Part shown: positions 50,200 to 63,599 of the stretch, in pieces
How positions within the stretch are numbered: the stretch's first letter is position 1
Layout of the letters: each line of letters opens with the position of its first letter
Assembly: GCA_914767715.1 (NCBI GenBank)
Contig: OU612070.1
Coordinates: 9,937,501 to 10,001,500 of the forward strand
DNA: 64,000 nucleotides
From: Membranipora membranacea
Taxonomy: Eukaryota; Bryozoa; Gymnolaemata; Cheilostomatida; Membraniporidae
Direction of reading: 5' to 3'
Made by a program: the position numbers and the translations under genes
The notes under the pieces: generated by a model
What the model saw: the letters and a program-made list of their open reading frames with translations, nothing else
Database searches by the model: none
What the model was told of the DNA's origin: nothing

Positions 50200-53100
50200 A
50201 TGTGTGTTCAACACTTATCCTTACAAATGTGCCTAAGCTTGAGCGCTGACACGATACGACGGCGGCAAAGACAGCGGTGATGTGGTGTCAGAGAGCTTGC
50301 AGTGAATTATTAAGTCTTATCTCGAGAACTAATCTGAGTTATGTGTGTATAAACTCGGTGATATTACAGTCAGCCAGATGATAAGGCAAGAATAGTGAGA
50401 TTTTTTACTGATCAAACGAACTGAGAATTTTTATAATAAATTTTTGTGATCTGCTCACTTCAGTGGCTAATGATAAATAATTTCCTTCTGTGTATGGATG
50501 CGTGTCTTATATGCGCACAGAGCATGATAAATCAACCATAGAGAAGCCAACCAAACAACACTCTACTCACTGCTCCACCGCATCATCTAAATATAGACCA
50601 GGCTAGCCACAGAGCAACGGACCGTGTCACCCCTGCTTTATTGTGTGGTGGGGGGCCCTATTCAATTATTGGTCATAAGAAGGTTAATATCATTATCCAC
50701 ACATAGCCATGTGTTTTTAAGAAATTTGACTCTTGTTTTTTCAGTGCTTAATTTAGTACCATCACACAAGAGCCTTTATTGTTCTGCAGAAATTTGGGGA
50801 CAAAGACCCTGACCATCAACAGTGATTGATGTAACCCTGTTTTGGTGAATAATCTAGCCTGGCTCGGCCCTAGCTGAGCAAATATCAAAGGGATGGGTGG
50901 TTAGCATTGTGTGTAGGGATTCTATCCTGTCTATGGGACATGAATGAAATTATCTCATACTATTAATAATGCTTGTCACAGTTTGTGGTGTATACAGCGT
51001 TTCTTTGTCACCAAAAGTTCTGCAAAGTTGTCCTCTTTAATGACAAAGGAAACCCTCCTGGACAATAAAATATACACCAAGATTTCACCCCTTCCAAGTG
51101 CATCACGGTTCGCTGTATGCAAAACTGCAGCCGTAGATATACTCTAAGACCTGTACTACACACCACAAGAATATTAATTTGCAGCAAATATAATTCAGCA
51201 TGGCCAGAATCTTTGTTTGCGATAGTAATATTAACATAATTCAGCAAAGTATAAGCTCATTAGGCATGAAAATATTGTTTTTCATGAGCATTTTATGAGT
51301 TTTTATGATGTTGGATTTCCAGATTAAGGCTTCGATTAACGCTTTTCTCACATTATTTCTTCAGATATTGTCAACAAAATAAGGACATCAACGCAACAGC
51401 TTAAAACACCACTCTACATCTGAGAGGTAAGGTAAGTTGGGGTTGGACGGATCAGGACAACCGGTACTTGATTTTTGAGATTCCGGAACAAAAGGAATGA
51501 TTCACTAAAATAATTACTGGCAATTCCCAGAACTACAGAGTCAGCTTACCCAATGCTCACCTTAATCTGTGCGGTATTAGAAATATTACAAATTATTTAT
51601 CGCAAAATTTATCTGAGTTTTAGGGAGAGAAAGGAAGCTCACCAATCACATTACAACTCTCCCTCCGGAATTAAGGATAAGTGAAAGTTGAAAAGAAGAA
51701 ACTTAACAGTACCTTTAATTTTTATCGGCCATATTTTTAATCCACAGAACATTGAGTGTTGTGTAGTAATGTATCTTATCAAACCACACATCAGGTCTTG
51801 GAAGGTGGAGGAAGGGAAGTTCTTTCTCAATTGTAGTACCCTGGTATGTACTACAAACCACCATGCTCGGTAATTAGTGGAAATAGTGTTGGGTAGCGGC
51901 AATTAAATCAGAGTATGGGAATTTTTCAGTTTGCTGCCTAGCTGACTATTGAGTCAATTACTGCATGGTAAGCCATCTGTGAAGGTCTACCATAAATTAA
52001 CCACTACCCTGTTCCCTCATCGTAGTCGCTGACTATGATAGTAGCAATTTCATTGCCAGCTGACTTTAATTAACTTTCCGTGAAGATCCAATTATATAAA
52101 AAATTACAAAAACATTCAGTGTTTACTTGCTGCTAGTATCTATTTTTAGAAACATGTGGTTAATAAATTTAATTGATCGTGTACAATCATAGGTGTCCCT
52201 TGCCAAGACAGTTATTTTTGCAATACCTAAAGGCAAGCTGCATTTCTATACAAAGAGAAATAGGGCATGAGTAGGTTAAACCATAAAATTATTTGGCTCT
52301 GCAAACAAACAAACAAGACCTGATTAGCCTTCTTTGTGTCTCCGTTGCAAAATTTAAGTCAAAAACAGGAAACCAGGAAAAATATGTTCCATTTTATAGC
52401 AAGGTCAAATCATTCATCATTGCGGGTCATTATCTATAGTTTTCGTTGAAACCTTTGAAATCACAAACCCAAATACATCTTGCTCCGCTTTATCTAGGCC
52501 CTATGTATCACGAATAGTATTTGCATCACATAAAATTGACAGCTGAATTTTGAACTGAAAGGTTGTGCAACTACCATGCACAGTATTTCGAAATTCCTAT
52601 TTACTGCATCTTTTATGCCACAACAACTTGTCTGTTTGAGAAATGTGTTCAGCCAATTAAACAACTACCATGGTATTTGTGAAAAAAGTGTTGGCTTTTT
52701 GAAGTATCCATCCAGCATGGTTATTAACTTGGATGTTGCAATCCAAATTTTTACAAATTGCATGTTTTCCAGTCATAAAAATAAAGGAAATTGCATTCTA
52801 TTTTTCCAATATACCAAGACTGCACAAAATTCTTTTGTAGGAAGACCATTTTTTCTCAGTAGTGTTGTCAGTTTGCTAGACAAAGGCACATCATTGTACT
52901 TGGAGAGGAGAAGGATGACCTAATGGAAGTCGTGGGAATTGATCTTGATCATAAACATCGAGTTGGCTCAACTTCACTTTCCAACATCCACTAATAATTT
53001 TGCAGGATTACCATAAGTTACAAAATGGCAATTAGCGACCTAGAATAGTGTTCGTTCACACTGCTTGAAGAGGCGACTCTTCAGCCAAGCATTGCTCAAG

Positions 53101-56100
53101 ATGTTCCAAGTGTTCATATACAATTACGCCAATGTTATTGTTGTACACATGCTTGGTGAAAAGTGATTAAGAACATCTCGAATTTAGAACACACAATTAG
53201 AGGGGTAGCGAACATGTAATTATAATTGACTGACATGGATATTCAATGGAGGATCAGCGGCCAACAAGTCTGGACTGCCAAAAGACTCAACCCTGTATCA
53301 AAAGTTAATAACAAGTTAGGCTGTGTGCTGATGGGTTGTGATGGCATGCCACTTGTACATACACCGATTGATATCTTCGCTAATAAAACCCTTGCCACCA
53401 TGAATTATCAGCATGTTGGTAATGATTGTTGGTACAACTCACAAGTAATTTCTTGTTGTTAGCTGGTAGTTACATCCAAATTATTTGATGATCGGAATTA
53501 CTGATCAATAGATCTAATAGTCCGATACCTTTGTCATATTTCTTGACTAAAATCTAAGAGAAATTCCAACTAATAATCATAAAATCAGTCTTACCTGTCC
53601 GTTTTTCTTCCCAAAATATTTCATTCATTCATGGTGGAAATAATTTTCAAACATTTATCATTCGTTCTACGTCAGAGTAGGCCACCGCGAGGGGAATACA
53701 AAGGTAACCACAATATTACGGAACTAATTACCAGTTACAATTATGGAACAATAGATTCATCACGCTAATCCCCACATCTAGGACATTATGTAATAGGACA
53801 TATGTTACCTAGGAATCTAACAAAAGTGACATGCCGCAGAATACCAAATCCGACCAATCATTGCCCCCATTATTCTTTTCTATCAACCGATAATGAGCTG
53901 TGTAAAAAATGAGACGGCATTTGGGTTCAGCAATGAAAGTGTACGTCGCCTTTTGAGGTATTACCCGTTACATAATGAGTCTAAAGTGATTATGGTTTGG
54001 GATCCGATCAATTAAAATGCGTTTGTGGTCGAGAATCTCCTGTTTTTCTGTGTTTTTGTAGGGTATTAGGATTTAGGAATAATAAGTGAAGTATTTGTTT
54101 TGGTTTTACCTTGTCAATGATCCGTCATCATAATTCTCTACCATCCATCATGATTATATAATAGCGTCGAACAATGAGGCAGATGCTAATTTCTACACCA
54201 GTTCACCCTGGCCAGGCCTGTTGATTAGCTTCTGATTACGCTTACGAGACTAAATCCCTGACGTTGGTTCCCACTGGATTTCCACCGATCATTGTATGAG
54301 GTTTATTACATCCGCGCAGGATTATTGTGTAGTAATTGATAATGGAGGATACGCCCATGTAAAACTGGAGATTAGTGCAGGGGTATATACGTGATTATCT
54401 ATTGTTTTCTGTCGAGGCAGCACCTGTTTCAAGTGTTTACTGTATGATTGAGTGGGTATTATCTTTGTTCAGACTACCTCTTAAATTTTGATTTGGTTTG
54501 GTATACTTTTCCACATAAGGAATTAAGAATTAGTGAGGCGATTATGCTCTCTGTTCGCAGAAGCATCTGAGACGCCATTTGGTTTCTGATCGAGGCAACC
54601 GTTTGTTACATTAGTTTCAAATTTGGAGACTGACTCGCATTAGTCATCAAATTTTCAGCATTGAATTATTTTACAGGGTAGAAATAAGTACTTTCTCAAA
54701 TGTGGTGACTTGCTTGAATTCTGTAAAAAGGCTTTACCAAATATACATACTTTTGTTGACTTATTGCGACCGTCTTATGATCAACGTTTTACTTACGGGA
54801 GTAATTGCTAGTAGGTTCAGTTGTTGCATTGCCAATCCATTGTGTATATGAAGCGGGCAGTCCTCCTGGCATCTCCATATACGGGGGAGCAATACTGCTG
54901 CTGGAGGTCACATGACCTGGAACGCTGACTCCCGGGGTGGGCACTGCTTGCATGAGACTCTGTAGGTCAGCATCCGTGGCAACTGCTTGTTTCATCTGGA
55001 AAGAGAACAATATTGGTAACCGAATATTCTGACCTGGTTTCATCAAGACCCTTGCCAGTACATGTGGAGATGGTTTACTATGAAGACAGATTTTTTTTTT
55101 ATTACCCAATAATTCGAAAATATGACTCAAGGCATAAAGATTTAAAAGGTGTGGTCTGAGTCTTAACTTCCCTAAGTCAGATGTAATCAACACAAACCCA
55201 CAAATACAGAATTCTGGGGCTGGAAAATAATGAAATGAAATTGATAATGACGCAAATTATGCGCTCAATCATTGTAATCCCTGAATAATTCCAGAGGAGA
55301 AAATATTGATTAACCATCATTTTAATCCACTTTTCAGGATTTTGGTTTGAAATCCATTACATAATCGTCTGCTTGCTAACGAGTACAGGGATTATATCGT
55401 GGAGGAAAAGCTCTGCTCTTCTTTATTCACATGAGGTAAAGGTAGACATGGAAGGTAGGATCCTCGGCCAGTATAACGCTTTAGCTTCATTCCCTGCTGT
55501 GGTCAAGACTGAGTATATTATAAAACCAAATTGTGGTCTGAATAAAAGAGACAAGGCGATCATGAAATTGCGAAAGCTTTTTATGAATTTTGTGAAATCA
55601 GATTTTTAATAGACATTGAGTGAGATCTAACAAACCATAAGGTGGTTCCTGTAATATATCACCGCTGAAAATTTATACCTTCTTGTCATCCGACTTAAAC
55701 CACATCTCTGGCAGAGTGAGAAACCATCAAGAAACATGAATGAATAAAAGTGAAATTTTTCACAGAAATGGAATAAATAATTACAAAGATCTAGATAATT
55801 AATTAATCCATGTCAAAATTAACACACCAAGTTGTTTTTCTTAGCACCATCGCCGGAACCAACCAAATTATCCAAACCACAACAAATTGAATTTGTGCCA
55901 CCAAATTGTCAAAAAAAACCTTTTGAGCTTGCAGAAGGCTGAACATACACCCTTATCAATGGGTAAAGTGAGCACTCAGCCAAGCATTAGTCACCTACTA
56001 GGGGTTGGAAAAAGAAGTGGTTCAAATTATGAAACATTGCCAAACTGTCTTCATGATTTTGGGGTGAAACACTAAATACTTGATGCGATTCTGAAAAGGT

Positions 56101-56989
56101 GAATGGCAATGTTCTATTAGTCAGAGAAAAGACGTCAGCACTGCCAGTTCACTGACCTATTGACACTTTATTGGCAGGTTTCTCGCTGGTTCTTGTCTGA
56201 AAAGGCTTCAGGAAAGGCGCAAAAGTCAAGTCTAGATGAATAGTCCATGTAGACTTTTGGGAACAACGCCAAGCATAAAATGGGCTTTTTTTCACCACAC
56301 CCAAAGCTTTTCACTATTCAAATATTTGAACTTCATATAGGCAGCACATTGCATAATGATGCGTCAAAATGACTGAAAAATTAAACATCCTATGACGTTT
56401 TGTTGAGTTGTCTGAGAGGAAAGATTGAGCTTCCAAAATCTTGAAGTTGATGATATATCAAAGAAAGTTTCTTCATTAATTATACAGCTGGCTGCTTTAC
56501 AACTTCAAGACAATAGAACCAATTACAACCACGGTAATTAGAAATTGATAAAATATTTCATGCTATCAAAATAACCGACGAGGATCTAGCCCTTATAAAA
56601 ACATAGAAATTTCTTCCTTCATTATGCATTAAATTCTAAGAACTGCCTCAAATCTAGCCCTTGTTGTGTCTGAATCTGAATCCAGGCAAGGGAGTAAGAG
56701 AGATTTTTACAAGAATTCATGCACCAATTATCCTCAAAAGATCATCGTCCTTCTATCAAAGACATACAGGAAGACACGCCAAATGATTGATGACTAAGTA
56801 CTGGCCCCACAATAAGACAAAGGAGGTCTCGAGAACGGTAAAGCGGTATCAATAGGACAAACAGACATGGGGCCATAAAAAAATCGCCTGAGTTAAAACT
56901 TTATAACATACCGCGTCCGCTGTCATATTCAGTCCTATGTGAGATGAGTTTTCCACAGCCATATTCGCAACAGTACCTCTCATCACCAT
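46505..56989 (-). CDS. Nkx2.2: NK2.2-class homeobox protein, distal-promoter form, 369 aa
   Basis: Exons in gene order: 56989-56912 ([20 protein letters not shown] and six more), 54995-54797 (66 residues with Pro/Ser-rich sequence and ASYTQWIGN), then the same three exons 48920-48700, 48070-47954 and 46999-46505. The first intron is phase 0 and the second phase 1. Phase 1 is also the phase of the proximal first exon, so both 5' ends fit the same acceptor at 48920; the codon at the joint becomes His instead of Tyr. Total 1110 nt with stop. ASYTQWIGN recalls the PYTRWL segment found upstream of the homeodomain in vertebrate Nkx2.2, which supports these exons as real. The start Met is the first in frame after an upstream stop (17 codons earlier). 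Neither N-terminus shows the TN (eh1-like) repressor motif usual for the class. Confidence 0.7.
47000..47953 (-). other. Intron inside the homeobox (after codon 44)
   Basis: This 954-bp intron separates LTPTQ from VKIWF, in phase 0, between homeodomain residues 44 and 45. No other feature seen. Confidence 0.85.
50200..54796. other. Proximal upstream region and NK2.2 intron, no other exon supported
   Basis: The first ~250 bases above 50200 should contain the proximal promoter and 5' UTR; no canonical TATA box is seen, only TTTATACAC near 50350 on the gene strand. Plus-strand open frames at 52576-52923 (115 codons) and 53226-53462 (78 codons) have no recognisable family, splice partners or repeats. 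They are treated as chance. Regulatory elements of NK2.2 would be expected here but cannot be seen by eye. Confidence 0.4.
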
Positions 56990-59900
56990 ACCATCAAGTT
57001 TACAGCCGCTCGCTCTTCTACGTAAATGTGTCGATTTGAACTAACTCAGATTTGTCAATTTACGATCTGCTGAATAAAAACAAAAGCACCGATTAGAAAG
57101 TCGTGTTCATAGCAGACCAACTGCTAGGCGGAATCATAACAAGCACAGTGCGTGATGGTGTTTAGCGCACAAGGAAACCCAGCGTGGACAGTGCACTGGC
57201 AAAAGACATACAATTACATGCCTAGTATTTATATTAGAGGGTAAACTTGCTTCACTGATTTGGCGCTTATAATTTAGTTTGAGACAATCTTACAAATGAA
57301 TGATTATTGGTGACAAATGTACATCATTGAAACTCCCCTCGGTTTTTATGCTCTGTTTCTGTGACAGTCACCATATTGTCAAAATAATACCCGCTTTCAT
57401 TTAGTTCAAAGTCCCTGTGTCAAAATTTCAAAGCAAATTTTAAAGGCCGATCCCTTTTCCAAGAAAACCTTGTTTTTCAGCCTGCCTAAGGTAACAAACG
57501 AGTGACATAATTTTAATCTCCAAGTCCAAACTGTACAGTCTCACTTGCCACATCGAATTCATTTTTTTAAATCATAAAAAAATCAAACATTCATTCAAAA
57601 CTGGGGATCAGACTATAGGCATCAAGACACTGTATGTTTGTATTGCGAGGTTATGCTCACACTCTTGTTGGAAGGCACGCATTTTAAAACATTTCTACAT
57701 GTTGACAAAAAACAAACTCCCATTCTAGAAATACTTTTAGCATATATTAATATCAGCTTAGCTCAGTGTAAAAAATGATTGTGCATAGAATTTTGTGTGC
57801 TTACGAGATGCCAATGGATTTTGGGCAAGCCATAATGGCACCCTTGTCCAGTACTTGAGTTATATCATTTACCGCAAACTGTTGCAGGTATATTTACTTC
57901 TCATAGCTTGGCAGCCTTGTATGTAAACCTATATAGGAAACAACCGCAACGCATTCCCAGCTAATTACCGAGGCCAAGAATCTACAGCGGCATGTTTTGT
58001 TTCATATCTTTAGTGAGTGTGCCATTTGATAGCATTGTATTGAGATATATTCAATATTTTAACATAATTTTAAGTGATAACAATAATATTGTTTTCGTTT
58101 TATCTGTGATGCACTTTGACTTTCTTGTTTTTACAAAGGCACCTGCCTAGAATTGATTTTAGCACAAAGACATTTAACCATTGTCACCAGCAATTCATTA
58201 GCTAAACGATGTGGTGCGACTTGTATTAAGATTGTACCGACAAAGAGAAAATCGGTAAAATGTTCCTCAAATGAATTGAATAATTTTCCTATTTTATTTT
58301 TTTGTTACGTTGTGAACTTAAAAAGCGCCTCGGAAGACTAAAGGGAAGATATTTGAATTGTTTCAAGTTCATAACACTTTAGGACGGTCGGTTTCCTATG
58401 TTCACGTCTAACGCCATTGGTTACTGAGTAAGTGGTAAAAAGTTACCAAGGTATTGTGTCCTTAAACCATCAAGTACCAATATTTTACCTGCTCCATTGT
58501 TCATGAAAACCATGTCAAGTGAATTCTGGTGAAGGTCAGAGACAAAAGGCTGAGTTCAGTACAAAACAGCTTATTTTTCGTAAGCATTAAAGAGTCAAAC
58601 TGTTTGTGTCAATAAAATCATTGTAACAAAGTTAAAACAAATACTTTGTGAATCACAGTGGGTAGTAAATTTCTTGTTTTTCGTCTTAGAGAACGAATCA
58701 TAACCACATCATTTTCTTAACTAACCCAACCTGCCTAAGCACCGGCCCATATTACTGACACCTGCGAGTCTGTCGTCTTCTTTCTCCACTTCCACAAAAA
58801 ATTTCTTCCAGCTTAAGGAAAATAATTACAACGTATGGTTTAACGCAAAAAGTCATAAATTAAGCCTGTTGCATAATGGTGTGTTCTCATTTGTCACTGG
58901 GGATTCAGGGATTTTGACCGCAGACATGTTTTTACATTTTCCTCCGAAGAGAAAATATTGATGAATTGGGAGAATTGAGCTGGTATACTGCAGCGGTGGT
59001 CCCACCAGCATGCCTAATTAATCTTCATCAGAGTGTTATTGAGTGTAACAAATTAAACATCCATTAACAGATTGTTAGGTGTTCTCGAAGAGTAGATTTC
59101 ACAAGTTTGGAGCACCTTTTATTTGTGTTGACAATGGCCGACTCAATCAATGAAAGTTTGAGGAAGGAAATACTTGACTTGACTGCCTAAAGTCGATACT
59201 TGAGCATACAGAAGACAAAGTAAATGGCACGAGACCTAAGAATCACAAATTTGCCCAGTAAATGGGGTTATATAATTGTTGCCGGAACAACAATGCGCAT
59301 GAAATGCTCTCTGATGTATGAAGTCAGGATGTTTGATTGCTGGCCCTTATTAACTGACTCAACAAGATTTTTATGACATGATTACCGAATCTGCCTACGG
59401 TTTTCGTTGACAACAGAACTAAACATTGCAAGCAGAAGGACTTGCACTAAATTAAATTCAAAATATTTCCGGAATATATTAATTGCTCTCCATTTGAGGC
59501 CCATGATTGCATATATTTTCTATGATATCGGTAGCGCAAATGATTTGTAATGCATACATAAAATAATTACTTGTAAAAATATAGTTTTTCTTCACAGCCT
59601 AAATCTTAAGGTAATCAGTCTTTTCGATTATAGACTCAAATAATTGTCTATAAATTGATGGAAGATAGTTCCTTTGAGATAAGATCTTAACTGGGCAGTA
59701 TTGCAATTCGCCCAGAAGATCGGATCATTAGTTGTAAGGGTAATGGCTGACAAGCCCTTGAACTAAAGTTAAAACTTTTGCAAAATTACACCTTTAAAAT
59801 TCGGAACACGGTACCAGTAGCATGTGAACCTGCCAAACCTCCAAACTGTTCAATATTCTTGTACAGTCCCAAGGTGCATAGTAATTTTAAGCGACTTTTA

Positions 59901-61280
59901 TAGCAGAACATCCGGCCATTCCCACAATATTAGTCATCTTCTTTTATTATAGGTTAAAACAAAAATGCAGTTTTTATCTACATTCAAAATAAAATACATT
60001 GACGGCTCCTGGAAAACTAAATCTTTTCAAATGTAAATTTACACCTCAGTCTTCCAAAACCATAAATTGGTTCTCATATCTTCTCGACTGGGACACGAAC
60101 TTCCTTGGAGGAGTTGGACTGTCTCGCTAAATCAGTTACGGGTTAGAGAAATGCAGGGTGACACAAACGTATCAGTATATACTGTGGCCTTTGTGAGAGA
60201 TAAGAGAACTCTATTGGTGTGAGATGAAAGCATATATATGACCACCTTATCAGATAATGGTAGAATTTACAACCTTGATTTGGCCAATTTCGCTTCAAGC
60301 TACAATCCATAATATTTGAATGATATGGTCTGTCATGATAGTTTCAAAGAGCTGACAAGAAGAAGAAATAGAAATAGGCCTCACCTACCGCGTGAGATCT
60401 GTAAAGGGTCTTGTGTTTTTTCTGTTTTTGTAAAGCTTCGTATGGTGGTTATTTTCTGTTCTACAAAAATATAAAAATAAACGAAATACAGGAAATAGCC
60501 TGGTGCCAAAATATTCTATGACTGACACTCTCAGCTTTGATTTCTTTTCACACAATTACCTCCAACTAAAAAGAGTGCAGCCAGCGACATTATAGCTTAG
60601 AAATGTAATAAATGCTTGGCACGCGACTGATTTTTTTTCTATTTCAAGAGGGTTACCTGAAATAAACGGTTATAAAAATGTTGACAACAATTGCCCCTCT
60701 TCAAACTAAAAGTGTGTTAGCAAATACAGCAATTCATAAAATTATAGTCCCTACAATACTACAATTCATTTAAAAGTGTTAAAGTGCCTCGACCGGTATA
60801 TAAGGGCCAGTCAATGTAAAGCGATCACCCAGCCATATCAAATTCAAATGGGGTTAGCAGCATTCAAATTCCTCCTGCTTTTTCGGAATTAAGAGGAGAA
60901 GCAGTGAATTGTTTTTAATGGGAATCAGACAAGCTGATGCGGAATTGTGTGATACACATGCCCAATAAATTTTCATTCCAATAATGGCATTGGAAAGTGG
61001 TGAAAATATGACTGATGTCATACGAAATTGCCCAGTTCCGATGATTTCAAATCATCCGCTTCAAAATATATGAGCTCTTATTGGTCAATTTTGACGTTAT
61101 GATTTATGGTTTTAGAGGTTGCCTAGATACCGTTGTCAAGATTGAAATTGACCGTTGTAATTAAACCCTATAATCCCAAGTGTGATGAGCCAACACAACA
61201 AAAGCTATATCATAGCTTCTATTCAACTTTATTTATGGGTGTCTGCGAATCACAATTTCTTATATAACACACTTGACCAC
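56990..61280. other. Upstream of the distal NK2.2 exon, no gene seen
   Basis: AT-rich DNA without supported exons on either strand. It may hold NK2.2 promoter and enhancer sequence. The start of the distal transcript cannot be placed; no TATA box was noted close above 56989. Confidence 0.4.
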
Positions 61281-61305
61281 TTGAGAACGCAACGTGGACT
61301 GGCTG

Positions 61306-61341
61306 TTAGAGGCGGAGACCAAGGCCATTCTCCGCCTCTAA
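61306..61341. repeat. Perfect 12-bp inverted repeat
   Basis: TTAGAGGCGGAG and CTCCGCCTCTAA are exact complements with a 12-base loop. GC-rich arms stand out against the local AT-rich sequence. Confidence 0.7.
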
Positions 61342-61684
61342 TTACATTGATCAGCCAATGGTCTTGCCTGTCACTTCACATGATTAATCCCCGTGCACCC
61401 CCTTCGATTCCTACCTCTTTAAGTAAATACCGTAATGAATCTTAACAATTCAATTTGGTGCTCAACAAGGCCCTTATGAATTCCTACTCTACCTCTACAA
61501 TGTTATGATATATCGGCAGGTCGAGAGGAGATATACATCCTATAAGTGTGATAATACCGAGCCATGTCAAGTAGAACAGTTAGACTGGTTACAGTTACTG
61601 CAGTTATAATAAATTTGTAGGAGTGGATCCGCACTTGAAAGGTAAGAGCAGGTAGAGTTTGTCACACTTACATGAGATATATCT

Positions 61685-62081
61685 TCACTTCAAGTGTTCG
61701 TCCTCTTCATCCGAATGACCCGACGATGTCCAGCTGTACTCGACTGAAGCAGTGCTGCTTATGGTGAATGCTGCCGATTCGCTTGTCACAAGTACTCAGC
61801 ACCTACACACACCGTTGCCGCCTGATAATAATAGACACAGATATCACAATTGTGATGTCATAAATAATAGTAAAGTTTATTACAGGGGCTGGAGACAAGG
61901 CCCATGTAGGCTTATAGTATAAAGTTATAGCATACATGGCCACTTTGTTGTGGAGTTGTGTTTACCTAGTCACACACCTGCCATATAAAATTTTCAAGCA
62001 GCGAGAAACATGATAGAATGTAAATAGATTTACTCACATTGTTTGTAGTATTGCTTGGCAGGTCTGTATGGTTTCTTCGCT
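61685..62081 (-). CDS. Possible terminal exons of an unknown minus-strand gene
   Basis: Exon candidate 62081-62038 has a pyrimidine-rich acceptor (CTTTTCTAG) and a GTGAGT donor. In one frame it reads KKPYRPAKQYYKQ and ends in phase 1. A phase-matched acceptor at 61794 opens a frame with SAAFTISSTASVEYSWTSSG, then HSDEEDEHLK and TGA at 61685-61687. The acidic C-terminus looks protein-like. Other frame choices are possible, for example SEETIQTCQAILQT for the same small exon, so this is a weak model. No family recognised. Confidence 0.25.
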
Positions 62082-63292
62082 CTAGAAAAGTCAAAGATAA
62101 TCTTCTGTTATGCTTTATGAGTGCACAATATTTTGATTTGAGGCAGGTGAAAATTGCTTAAAATCCATACCAGTGCTCAAAGGCCTCCGAGAAACAATCA
62201 TAGATTAATGTGAGCGATAAGACGTATTATATTACACATTCTTATCATAATTTTAATAATAAAAAGGACTGTAGCAGTTGGCAGCGTGTTTCTGCAATCA
62301 GCTGCTATGACGAAAAGCGGTAGCTTCAAACATATTGATAACGATGCCGATTTGAGTTACCAAGTGCTGCCTCAGAAGGTGTGGTTTGTCTGCGTGTCTC
62401 TGAGACAGCGACACGTTGACAACGCACTTGTTTCAACCGTCTCATAATTACAGTCCAATGACCGGCTAGATGCTAGCAGAGGCTTCGAGATATGTTTTGA
62501 ATTAGTCTAAAGATTCGGACTGTGAATTTCTGCGGGGATTTAGGAAAGCAAAAAAGTATGAATTCTCACAGTTTAATTTGATGGTGAGGTAAAGATCTTA
62601 ATCATTTAACAAATTTTGACAAGTTGAAGAAGGTTTTTTCTAATCTTATTTCAGAGTGAAAACATTGTACATTTTTTTTTATAAATTCAGAAACTATTCC
62701 CCTTGAAGAGTGAAGAAAATAATTGGCAACAGATAAACAGATAAACTTTAGTGGTAATAAAATTCTTGTGATGGAAATTCAAACACGCTGACAGCTTGTT
62801 CCGCTGTCGCTGTTCCTGAAGATGAGCATCGTGAGATGCTGACATTACAGACTAAGTAAACACAAGCACAGACAAAAAATCACAGCTAATACTGTACAAT
62901 GTGGATTTATCCCTGTGTTAAATCCGTAACTCGATAGGGTCTAAGACCATGCAAAACTCATAATTATACATCACAATCAATCTCATGAATCCCTTAATGC
63001 AAACATGACTCTAGATTCCTTTAGTGAAACTTGGCCTTAATTTGTTTCATGCAATGGTTCCTTATTTGCAATTTTCTACTGTGGACTAGCATTATAAAAT
63101 GCAATCAGACAATAGATTTGGAAAAAGCTGGCAAAAACCCTAAATTCTAACAATAGTTGTGTCCCAGTTTAAGGCCCCATCTAAGTCAGGTAAAAGAAAA
63201 AAAATTTAATTAGTGAAACAAAATTATACTAATATATCGCAATCTAGTGACCGGACAAGGTATTACAAAACATGGCAAGATGCAAGAATTAC

Positions 63293-63513
63293 CTGAAGCG
63301 CATGCATCTGGTTATTGTTGTCAATAAGGACATCGGTTGTTTGTGGAAATTGACCTTGGTCTGCACAATTATAATTCAATATTGGCAGTGGCACCCCTTT
63401 GTGTCGAGTAGATAATGCCTTGAGGCCATATTGAAGGGCAGTGACTAATCCCAGAACTACAACACAACCCATGGCTGTGACATTGGGTTGAACCCTGCCA
63501 TTCTTTGTCAATG
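63293..63513 (-). CDS. Possible coding exon with a membrane-helix-like stretch
   Basis: An acceptor (TTGTTGTTTACAG) at 63514 and a donor (GTAATTC) at 63292 bracket 221 bases open in one frame. The segment is richer in G+C than its surroundings. The frame reads LTKNGRVQPNVT, then a hydrophobic stretch AMGCVVVLGLVTALQYGL, then a polar region ending QMHALQ; phases are 1 in and 0 out. It could belong with the small exon at 62038-62081, and a further 30-base exon just upstream is possible, though only with a 33-base intron. No family recognised; 73 codons may still be chance. Confidence 0.3.
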
Positions 63514-63599
63514 CTGTAAACAACAAGATGATTCAATACCACATACCTTTTCTGTTGAGTGAGCGGATCCCGATGGCTGCCAAAAAAAGATATTCCTCC

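Noticed and set aside
52576-52923. 115-codon plus-strand open frame
   Set aside because: No recognisable similarity or splice partners, and codon content is like the AT-rich background; it lies within an NK2.2 intron on the opposite strand.
53226-53462. 78-codon plus-strand frame that looks mildly protein-like
   Set aside because: No family recognised and no neighbouring exon; too short to claim.
58489-58513. A third possible NK2.2 first exon (MVFMNNGA, phase 1 donor)
   Set aside because: Eight codons with a plausible GTAAAA donor and compatible phase, but this much is easily met by chance and nothing else supports it.
63543-63572. 30-base exon reading IGIRSLNRK before the 63.3-kb exon
   Set aside because: Would need a 33-base intron, below the usual animal minimum; phases match but the model is too weak.
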